Made by a program: the position numbers and the translations under genes
Notes under the pieces: generated by a model
What the model was told of the DNA's origin: nothing
What the model saw: the letters and a program-made list of their open reading frames with translations, nothing else
Database searches by the model: none
Shown here: positions 57,385 to 64,000 of the stretch, piece by piece
Layout of the letters: the number at the start of each line of letters is the position of its first letter
Position numbering within the stretch: position 1 is the stretch's first letter
Assembly (NCBI GenBank): GCA_017744915.1
Contig: JAGIAH010000003.1
Coordinates: 186,001 to 250,000 of the forward strand
Length of the DNA stretch: 64,000 nt
Origin: Agrobacterium tumefaciens
GTDB taxonomy: Bacteria; Pseudomonadota; Alphaproteobacteria; Rhizobiales; Rhizobiaceae
Direction of reading: 5' to 3'

Positions 57385-60300
57385 CGCCGTCTCCCGGTTC
57401 CGCCGTCGACCATTCCGAAACGCGGGCGAGGTGGTCATATTCCCCGCCATAGGACTGCTGTTCTTCAGGCACCAGCCGTGATGCGAAACCGTTTTCGCCT
57501 TCGCGCAGCGAGCGTACGAATTTGGCAAGCTGGTCGATCGATTCCGTCGCCAGTTCGATAGCGGATTTCGGCGGTCTTTTACCGCTTCGGCTGGAATGTT
57601 CGTTATTCACCTGATCGGGAAAAAATCGGTCTCCCGGCCGCAGGCGCACATAGATGAGATTCTCAGGCGTAGGCGAACCTGTTTCGCGGAAGGCGCCGCG
57701 CATCAGTGCCGCCGCTTCCAGCGCCAGTTGCGGGTCGAGCAACGCCCGCGCCTGATTGACGGAAGGTGCAAGACCGGTCTTGTAGTCGATAATATCCGCC
57801 TGGCCGCTGGTCTTGATGTCGATACGGTCGGCGACGCCGGTCAGCCGGATGCCTGCCTCGGCGATTTCTTGGCCCGCCCGTGCTTCGAAAAAGCTTCGGC
57901 GGATGGAGGGTTGCCGTTCTTTCTCCCAATCGATGAAGGCGCGGGCCACCGCCGCAAAACGCGGACGCCAGATAACATCCACATGCGCAGGCAGGTTTTC
58001 CGCGTCGAAACATTCGTCGAGAATGCGTTGCATGGCTGCGAGCGAGGCCGGTGTACCAGGAATGTGCTCCTCACGGGAATAACGCTCGATAATCCTGTGA
58101 TAGAGCGTACCGCGATCGGCGGCGTTCGGGTCGCGGTTGAACGGGTCGAGCGGGTCCAGTTTCAGGATGCGCCGCGCATAGATCGAATAGGGATCGCGGC
58201 GCAGGCGTCCCACTTCGCTGAAGGAGTAGTTCTTCGGCTGAAGATCGGCCGGCGGTTTCGGGGCAGGGCGCTTGGCGGCCTCCTGATCGATGCTTTCATC
58301 CACCAGCCCCGCCCAGTGGCGATAGGTCTCGCCGCGTTTCCTCAGTTCTTCGGCAAAATTCTCGCCGCCCAGTGCCAGCAGCCGTTGCAGCCAGCGGGAG
58401 GCAACGGCGGGGGTGGAGCCCTGCCTTAGCGCCCGGGTGTAAAAAATCTGTCTGGTGCCGTTCGCCATCTCGAAATCATGCGCCAGCTGGCCGATGCGCC
58501 GTTCCGGCGGTTCGAGCCCGATGGCGGTCTTCATGCTGCGGGACAGGAACGGGTTATTCGCCGTCTGGCCTGGCCAGAGCCCTTCATTGAGGCCGCCGAT
58601 GACGACGGTGTCGACACTTTGTAGTCGCGCCTCCAGCGCGCCGAAGATGAAAATGCGCGGATGGCGCATGGATCGCGGCTTGATCGATTCGCCCGCCACC
58701 AGCGCTGCAAAAATATCGATCCATTGCGGCCCGTCCGCGTCGAGGATGTCGCCGCTCTCCATGAGTTCTGCAAAGAGGCTGGAGAGTTTGTCTCCCGCCT
58801 CGCCGGACCATAATGCGGCCAGATCATTACTGTCGTCAGCGCAGATGGCCTCGATCACCCGGCCTGTCCGCTCCGCCCAATCGGAAAGCGGCAATTTACC
58901 GGTGAAGGCGCGGCCGGAACGGTCACGACGGATGAAGGCGGAACCGAGCGGCTCCGTGGCAGTCGCTATACGCCGCGCAAGATCGCGGGCCGCCTCAACG
59001 CTTCCTTCCGGCAGCGCCACCCGCCAAGCAGGTGGGTGCCGGTCGTCGCGCTGGGCCAGAAGCTGCGCATCCAGAACCGCTTCGAGATTGCCGATTTCGG
59101 TTTCGACGCGCCCGCCGCGCAGAGCGATCAGCTCCAGCGCTTTCGAAGCCTTGGTAAAAGCGTCACCGGAAAGCCCGAAGCGGGCGAGGGGATGCTTCAG
59201 AAGTGAAATGATCGGCACCGGGTCTCCGGGCCTTAGGATGGCTTCCAACGCCAGTTGTGTCAGCCCCGCCTGCGGCGTGGCGGAAAGTGGCGTACCGGCC
59301 GAATCGTCGGCTTCGATGCCGAAACGCTGCAACTCGGTCGCGACCCGCCGCGCCAGCCCGCGGTCGGGCGTTATCAGCGCCGCCTGAGACGGTCGTCCCG
59401 TCCCCGATGTTTCGAGTGCCAGTCTGAGCGCCACTGCGATGGCGGTTGCTTCTTCACGCTCGTTCGCGGCCTCGATCAATGTGGCCGCCGCGAAGGCCTC
59501 GTCGAAAAAGCCGGGATCCCTGTCTTCGCGCCAGCGGTTCCAGTCGCTTGTGGACTTGGCGGGTGCGAGGGCGGCCGAAAATACGGCCGCGCGTTTTTCC
59601 AGATCACGATCGAGAGCACCGATCTGAGCCACATCGTCCCGGAACATGCCGAGCTTCTGTAGCAGCATATAAAGCCCATATTGCGAATGGGTGCGGCTCG
59701 AAGGATCGGTGGGGTCCTCGGCAATCGCCTGCCACTGTTCTTCGGGCATGGCAAGATCGAGCCCCGGAAGCACGACGGTGCCCTGCGGCAGGGCCGCAAC
59801 GGCGGCGATGAGATCGGCGGCTGCCGGAATGGAGCCTGTGGAGCCCGCCACGATGATCGGCCCCGTATCCGGCAAATTGGCAAGCCGGTCCGCCTCCGCC
59901 CGCAGGATAGCGTTGCGATGCCGGCCCGCCGAGGAACGGTTGAGTTCAGCAAGCCGCGCTGGCCAGAAGACGCTGGCGATCTTCAGGAAGTCCGCCGTCA
60001 GCTGCCACCATTGCGCATGTTCGCCGGTATCGAGATGCTGAAGCGCTTCCCAGTCCTTTTCTTCCGTATCCATCGCGTCGATCACCTCGCCAAGCGCTCG
60101 CGCGAGCCAGATGGCGTCGGCGGGGCTGGCGGGGGCGACCAGTGGCGAATCCGAATGAATCGCCCGGATGGCGTCGGGCAGGCTGTTGCGCCAGGCGAGG
60201 ATGAGGCGCGCCAGTTCGATCAGCCGGCCGGTGCCGGAAATCGGTGGCGCGAGATCCATGATCTCAGGATTTTCGATATCGAAGAAACCGCTATCGTCGT

Positions 60301-60559
60301 CTGTTTCACCAAGAGGCCGGATCAGCGGCAGAATGGCGGATCGGCCGCCCAGAAGATCGACGAATTCGGAGCGTAGCACGCGGGCGGAGCGCCGCGTCGG
60401 CACATAGATCGTCACGCTCGCAAGTGAAAGAGGATCAGCCGGATCATATCTATAGCCGGCTGTCAGCCGCCCGTCACACAGCGTTTCCGCGAGCGTCTTG
60501 AGGAACGGCGTTCCCGCAGCGATCGTCAGGACGCGCTTGGCGTGGTGGGTGAGCGTCAT
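57374..60559 (-). CDS. addB: AddB, subunit of the AddAB helicase-nuclease
   Basis: A 1061-residue alphaproteobacterial AddB. The N terminus RVLTIAAGTPFLKTLAETL and VTIYVPTRRSARVLRSEF match the family, as does VIGGLNEGLWPGQTANNPFLSR. The C-terminal PD-(D/E)XK nuclease domain has SFSEVGRLRRDPYSIYARRIL and ADIIDYKTGL. As usual for this clade no intact Walker A is evident. It overlaps the upstream nucleotidyltransferase gene by 4 bp and addA by 11 bp. Confidence 0.94.
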   Translation of the reverse strand: MTLTHHAKRVLTIAAGTPFLKTLAETLCDGRLTAGYRYDPADPLSLASVTIYVPTRRSARVLRSEFVDLLGGRSAILPLIRPLGETDDDSGFFDIENPEIMDLAPPISGTGRLIELARLILAWRNSLPDAIRAIHSDSPLVAPASPADAIWLARALGEVIDAMDTEEKDWEALQHLDTGEHAQWWQLTADFLKIASVFWPARLAELNRSSAGRHRNAILRAEADRLANLPDTGPIIVAGSTGSIPAAADLIAAVAALPQGTVVLPGLDLAMPEEQWQAIAEDPTDPSSRTHSQYGLYMLLQKLGMFRDDVAQIGALDRDLEKRAAVFSAALAPAKSTSDWNRWREDRDPGFFDEAFAAATLIEAANEREEATAIAVALRLALETSGTGRPSQAALITPDRGLARRVATELQRFGIEADDSAGTPLSATPQAGLTQLALEAILRPGDPVPIISLLKHPLARFGLSGDAFTKASKALELIALRGGRVETEIGNLEAVLDAQLLAQRDDRHPPAWRVALPEGSVEAARDLARRIATATEPLGSAFIRRDRSGRAFTGKLPLSDWAERTGRVIEAICADDSNDLAALWSGEAGDKLSSLFAELMESGDILDADGPQWIDIFAALVAGESIKPRSMRHPRIFIFGALEARLQSVDTVVIGGLNEGLWPGQTANNPFLSRSMKTAIGLEPPERRIGQLAHDFEMANGTRQIFYTRALRQGSTPAVASRWLQRLLALGGENFAEELRKRGETYRHWAGLVDESIDQEAAKRPAPKPPADLQPKNYSFSEVGRLRRDPYSIYARRILKLDPLDPFNRDPNAADRGTLYHRIIERYSREEHIPGTPASLAAMQRILDECFDAENLPAHVDVIWRPRFAAVARAFIDWEKERQPSIRRSFFEARAGQEIAEAGIRLTGVADRIDIKTSGQADIIDYKTGLAPSVNQARALLDPQLALEAAALMRGAFRETGSPTPENLIYVRLRPGDRFFPDQVNNEHSSRSGKRPPKSAIELATESIDQLAKFVRSLREGENGFASRLVPEEQQSYGGEYDHLARVSEWSTAEPGDGDDD

Positions 60560-61293
60560 GCGAAACGTTTTTCCCTGAACTGCCGGATGATGCTTTCCGC
60601 ATCGTCAATCGCATCCGGCGTGCCGACGGTGATCCAGTGGCCATCCAGAGAAAGCCCGAAAAGCCGTTCTTTCTCAATGGCCCGGTCGAAATAGATATTG
60701 AGGTTGAAGGCATCTGTCGGCGCATCGTCGAGCAGGCGCGAATCCATGGCAATGGCGCCAGCATAAACCACCGGGTTCGGGTCTCCGTCGCGATAACGCA
60801 CCAGTTTCCCATCAGCGGCAAGGTTGAAATCCCTCTTGCCATTGTGGCCGGTGGTGCGATCCATGTCGACGCAGAGCAACGCCATATCCATGCGGGCCGG
60901 GTCGAAGAATTGCGCAAGCTTGCGCAGATTGCTGACGGCGTTCAATTGCTCGCCAATCCAGAAGAGATCGGCATTCATGACGAAGACCGGACCGGGTTCC
61001 AGAAGCTTCAGGCCTTTTGCGAGCCCGCCGCCGGAATTCATCAGCTTGGAACGCTCGTCGGAAATCAGTATTTCGGCGTCCGAGCGATGCGCCAGATGGG
61101 CGATCATCTGCTCCGCATGGTGATGCACATTAACGACGATCTTCTCGGCTCCGGCTTCGACAAGGGCGTCGAGCGCGTAGTCGATCATCGGCTTGCCGGC
61201 GATCTTCACAAGCGGCTTCGGGATCGTATCGGTGATCGGGCGCATCCGCGTGCCAAGCCCGGCGGCCAGCACCATCGCGTTTTTGATCGTCAT
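60556..61293 (-). CDS. murU: Nucleotidyltransferase, MurU-like (N-acetylmuramate-1-phosphate uridylyltransferase)
   Basis: A 245-residue sugar-phosphate nucleotidyltransferase: AMVLAAGLGTRMRPITDTIPKPLVKIAGKPMIDYAL at the N terminus, NSGGGLAKGL, FVMNADLFW (metal Asp) and HWITVGTPDAI near the end. It resembles MurU, which makes UDP-MurNAc in the anabolic recycling pathway. Support comes from the adjacent AmgK-like kinase domain, as in Pseudomonas amgK-murU. ATG 61293 is used; a TTG at 61302 is possible. It lies 15 bp after the kinase gene. Confidence 0.82.
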   Translation of the reverse strand: MTIKNAMVLAAGLGTRMRPITDTIPKPLVKIAGKPMIDYALDALVEAGAEKIVVNVHHHAEQMIAHLAHRSDAEILISDERSKLMNSGGGLAKGLKLLEPGPVFVMNADLFWIGEQLNAVSNLRKLAQFFDPARMDMALLCVDMDRTTGHNGKRDFNLAADGKLVRYRDGDPNPVVYAGAIAMDSRLLDDAPTDAFNLNIYFDRAIEKERLFGLSLDGHWITVGTPDAIDDAESIIRQFREKRFA

Positions 61294-61308
61294 CGTGGTC
61301 AACCGTGT

Positions 61309-62820
61309 TTAGTCGTTAAATTCCATGCCCATGCGGACACACCACTCTCGAAGTGGCGCGAGTTCGGGATGCGAAAGCGCGTCAGCGAGATAACGGAACG
61401 TCCTCGGCATATGTTTCATATAACCGGGTTTCTTGTCCCGTTCCAACAGCCTCACCCAGATACCGGCAAGCTTGCAGTTGCGCTGCGCCGACATGATGGC
61501 GAAAGCCTTGAGGAATAAGGTCTCATCGAAGGCAGGCGTCGCATTTCTGCTGTCGAGATAATGCGAAAGCAGGCGTGCCTGTAGTTCGGGGGAGATGGTA
61601 ACCCGCGCATCCTGCACGATGGAGGCGAGATCATAAGCGGTGGGGCCAATCATCGCGTCCTGAAAATCGATCAGGCCAACCTGCTGGATACCGCTGTTCT
61701 CAGCCTGCCAGAGCAGGTTCGGCGAATGGAAGTCGCGTAGCAGAAGCCCCGTTTCACAGCCGGCGAGCGCGTCGATCAGGCCGTCCCATATGGCGTAATA
61801 ATCCCGCTTCTCACCTTCGGTGAGCGCTCCGCCGCGCTTATGGGGCAGATACCATTCCACCAGTAGCGAAACTTCGATCTTCATCGCCTGCCGGTCAAAG
61901 GCAGGAATTTCGTATGTGCTGCCGTCGCGCATCGGCAGCAATGCCGGGCGCGGTGTCTGGTGAAGGGCGGCGAGACAGGCGACACTTTGAAGATAACGTT
62001 CTTCTATTGGTGTGCCGTCGGTAGCCAGCACACCCTCCCGCCCGAGGTCCTCCAGCAGGAGAATACCCTGATCGATATCCGCGGCCAGAATCTCCGGCGC
62101 GCAGAAGCCGCTGTCTCGCAGATAATCGCCGATCGCAACGAAGGAGCGAGCATCCTGGGCGAGGTGAACGATTTCCGCATAGGTCTTGCCATCCGCGACG
62201 ATCGCGCCTCGCATGGGGCGCCGCCAGTCCATCAGGATGAGGTCCGGGCCATCGGTGGAAATCGTCTCATAGGCGCGTGTGGAGGCATCGCCGCTCAGGA
62301 AACGGCGGGTCGCATCGCCTCTGCCGTTTTTCGCTAGGAATTCACGAATGGCGAAAACACGGTCGAGCCGTGCTTTCTGTCGTGCGGGTGCCTCTATCAC
62401 GGCCACGCGACCTTCGCCCGAATGCGTCAGGCGCAGGGTGATCGTCTGTTCCGGCGGCAGAGCCTCGGCGGCGATATCCGGCCATTCGATCAGGCAGATA
62501 CCGTCCTCCAGCATCTCGTCGATGCCGAGTTCATCCAGCTCCGAAACATCCGAAAGCCGGTAAAGATCGAGATGGGCGACGGGAATGCGTGTGGCATAGG
62601 TTTGGATGATGGTGAAGGTTGGGCTTGGAACCTCAAGATCGGGCTCATCCGCCATGGCCCGAATGAAGGCGCGGGCGAGCGTCGACTTGCCGGCGCCGAG
62701 ATCGCCGATCAGCGCCAGGCAATCACCGGGTTTCAGGGCGAGAGCAAGGTCTTCACCGAGCCTGATGGTGTCCTTTTCTCCTTCGAGGGAGATGGTGATC
62801 GGCAAGATGTCTTCGCTCAT
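61309..62820 (-). CDS. tsaE: TsaE - phosphotransferase (AmgK-like) fusion protein
   Basis: A 503-residue fusion. Residues about 1-155 are TsaE, the ATPase of tRNA t6A37 synthesis: Walker A GDLGAGKSTLARAF (39-52), SPTFTIIQTYATR, VAHLDLYRLSDVSELDELG and CLIEWPD. Residues about 165-503 are an aminoglycoside-phosphotransferase-fold kinase like AmgK: RRFLSGDASTRAYETI, LLLRDFHSPNLLWQ (catalytic Asp) and GLIDFQDAMIGPTAYDLASI (metal Asp). The second half probably phosphorylates MurNAc/GlcNAc at C1 for the MurU-like enzyme next door. Such fusions are seen in Rhizobiales. It overlaps the histidine kinase gene by 4 bp. Confidence 0.9.
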   Translation of the reverse strand: MSEDILPITISLEGEKDTIRLGEDLALALKPGDCLALIGDLGAGKSTLARAFIRAMADEPDLEVPSPTFTIIQTYATRIPVAHLDLYRLSDVSELDELGIDEMLEDGICLIEWPDIAAEALPPEQTITLRLTHSGEGRVAVIEAPARQKARLDRVFAIREFLAKNGRGDATRRFLSGDASTRAYETISTDGPDLILMDWRRPMRGAIVADGKTYAEIVHLAQDARSFVAIGDYLRDSGFCAPEILAADIDQGILLLEDLGREGVLATDGTPIEERYLQSVACLAALHQTPRPALLPMRDGSTYEIPAFDRQAMKIEVSLLVEWYLPHKRGGALTEGEKRDYYAIWDGLIDALAGCETGLLLRDFHSPNLLWQAENSGIQQVGLIDFQDAMIGPTAYDLASIVQDARVTISPELQARLLSHYLDSRNATPAFDETLFLKAFAIMSAQRNCKLAGIWVRLLERDKKPGYMKHMPRTFRYLADALSHPELAPLREWCVRMGMEFND

Positions 62821-64000
62821 TCTGCGGCGATGGAATGCGGCCGTGTGGCGGAGGGAATACGGCAGGTGACGATGGTGCCGTTGCCGGGTCGGCTGTCGAT
62901 GCTGACGGTGCCGTGATGCAGGCTGACGAAGCTTTCGACAATGGAAAGGCCAAGCCCCGCACCGGTCCGCCGCCCGCCATTGCCACGCGTCGCGAAGCGG
63001 TCGAACACCGTCTTCAGCATATCTTCGGGGATGCCGGGACCCTTGTCCGCCACGGAGAATACGAAGTCACCCTCGCTGCGCTGGCAGGAGAGCTGCACCG
63101 AAGACCCTTCCGGCGCAAAATTGATCGCGTTGGTCAGGAGCTTGATGAGAATCTGTTTCAGCCGCTGGTGATCGGCCACCAGGCTGCCGAGATGGGCAGG
63201 CGCGACGATCTCGAGCGAAATACCGCTTTCCTGCAGCCGGTCGGCGATCTGCACCGAAACATCGTCGAGCAACTCGTTCAGATCATTATCCGAATAATTG
63301 AGCTGCATGATGCCCGCATCAACGGTCGCGAGATCGAGAATATCGTTGACGATGGTCAGGAGAACGGAGGACGAGGTGGAAATATGGTCGAGATATTCCG
63401 CCTGCCGTTCCGTCAATTGGCCGATGCCGGGTGTCTTCAGGAGATCGGTGAAGCCGATGATATTGGTCAGCGGCGAGCGCAGCTCGTAGGACACATGCTG
63501 CACGAAATCGTTCTTCAGCTCATCGGCCTTCAGAAGTGCGTCGTTCTTTTCCTTGAGCGCCCGCTCGGCGCGCACGCTGTCCGTCATGTTGACGAAGGTC
63601 AGCATGGTCTGCGCATCCGGCAGCGGAATGATCGCATAATCAAGCACGAGACCGGAAAGCAGCTCCAGCGTGCCCTGCCGCGACGGCCGTTCGTCATCGA
63701 AGCTGGTGATGAACTGGCTGAAGGCGCGCCAGCCGTCCGGCCCGTCATAGGATTGGGCGCAGGCGGTTTCGATGGCACGAATATGCGTGCCCGTTTCCGC
63801 CTGTTCCGCCGTGACGCCCCAGAGGGCCCGGAATGCCGGGTTGGACAGGCGAATGCGCCCGTCTGCGCCGAACACGGCGACACCTTCGGCCAGATGGTCG
63901 ATGGTTTCGCCCTGCACCTTCACCAAGGTGTTGTAACGCATCTGCAGGTCGACCTGCTCGGTCAGGTTCTCGAAAACCCAGGTCGCGCCACCCTGCGGAT
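62817..64000 (-). CDS. PAS-domain sensor histidine kinase (C-terminal part, cut by window edge)
   Basis: The frame is open to the window edge, so the N terminus lies beyond 64000. A PAS domain is visible (HLAEGVAVFGADGRIRLSNPAFRALWGV), preceded by PQGGATWVFENLTEQVDLQM from another PAS unit. The HisKA H-box is FVQHVSYELRSPLTNIIGFTDLL, followed by the N-box LTNAINFAPEGSSV, the G1 box DKGPGIPEDML and the G2 box RRTGAGLGLSIVESF. No partner response regulator is in the window. It overlaps the tsaE fusion by 4 bp. Confidence 0.92.
   Translation of the reverse strand, partial: PQGGATWVFENLTEQVDLQMRYNTLVKVQGETIDHLAEGVAVFGADGRIRLSNPAFRALWGVTAEQAETGTHIRAIETACAQSYDGPDGWRAFSQFITSFDDERPSRQGTLELLSGLVLDYAIIPLPDAQTMLTFVNMTDSVRAERALKEKNDALLKADELKNDFVQHVSYELRSPLTNIIGFTDLLKTPGIGQLTERQAEYLDHISTSSSVLLTIVNDILDLATVDAGIMQLNYSDNDLNELLDDVSVQIADRLQESGISLEIVAPAHLGSLVADHQRLKQILIKLLTNAINFAPEGSSVQLSCQRSEGDFVFSVADKGPGIPEDMLKTVFDRFATRGNGGRRTGAGLGLSIVESFVSLHHGTVSIDSRPGNGTIVTCRIPSATRPHSIAAE

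Overview
The window looks like the origin region of the main circular chromosome of a Rhizobiaceae alphaproteobacterium, most likely Agrobacterium. The evidence is gene order and protein character: hemE next to a pyruvate-phosphate-dikinase regulator, rho-mnmE-mnmG-rsmG-parA-parB on one side, maf-aroE-coaE-dnaQ, gyrB, trpFBA-accD-folC and addAB on the other, with aerobic (CobN/CobW/CobQ/CobO) cobalamin genes beyond. This species assignment is inference from recognised gene content; no search was run.

Layout. 1-6.6 kb: cobalamin block. A minus-strand AdoCbl riboswitch (2160-2354) precedes DUF1636-cobW-cobN (cobN cut by the window edge). Plus-strand cobO-cobQ follow, then cobD (minus) and cobC (plus), packed so tightly that the cobD and cobC start codons overlap. 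6.6-18.4 kb: a sugar-acid catabolic island. A long minus-strand operon encodes a ribose-type ABC importer (ATPase, permease, binding protein) and enzymes for L-fucose oxidation: aldo/keto reductase, lactonase, L-rhamnose-mutarotase-type protein and L-fuconate dehydratase. It also encodes a zinc dehydrogenase and a UxaB-like reductase. Diverging from it are a FadR-type GntR regulator and a UxaA-like dehydratase. The last three enzymes fit an L-galactonate to tagaturonate to altronate to KDG branch. Four copies of a FadR-like operator motif lie between the two transcription units. 18.5-24.8 kb: purH, a heparinase II/III-family protein, rsmB, htpX and an SDHAF4-type small protein.

24.8-53.4 kb: origin domain. 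Genes left of about 33.6 kb run leftward (hemE, hemJ, rho, mnmE, mnmG, rsmG, parA, parB) and most genes right of 34.0 kb run rightward (ppsR, maf, aroE, coaE, dnaQ, tim44, mltA, smr, gyrB, trp, accD, folC). Between them is a 408-bp AT-rich gap with DnaA-box-like sequences, the likely oriC. Six parS-like 16-mers built on TGTTTCACGTGAAACA lie at 18.4, 27.2, 29.1, 35.4, 44.3 and 48.2 kb, three on each side of the gap; ParA and ParB are encoded among them. Two are embedded in coding sequence (rsmG and aroE), where both are read as Ser-Arg-Glu-Thr.

53.4-64 kb: trxA, then a leftward block of overlapping genes. In transcription order these are a PAS/histidine kinase (cut by the window edge), a TsaE-phosphotransferase fusion, a MurU-like nucleotidyltransferase, addB and addA. 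The fusion and MurU-like gene suggest recycling of cell-wall amino sugars beside tRNA t6A synthesis; AddAB repairs double-strand breaks.

No tRNA, rRNA, insertion sequence, prophage or CRISPR array was recognised. Most other long open frames are antisense shadows of high-GC genes.
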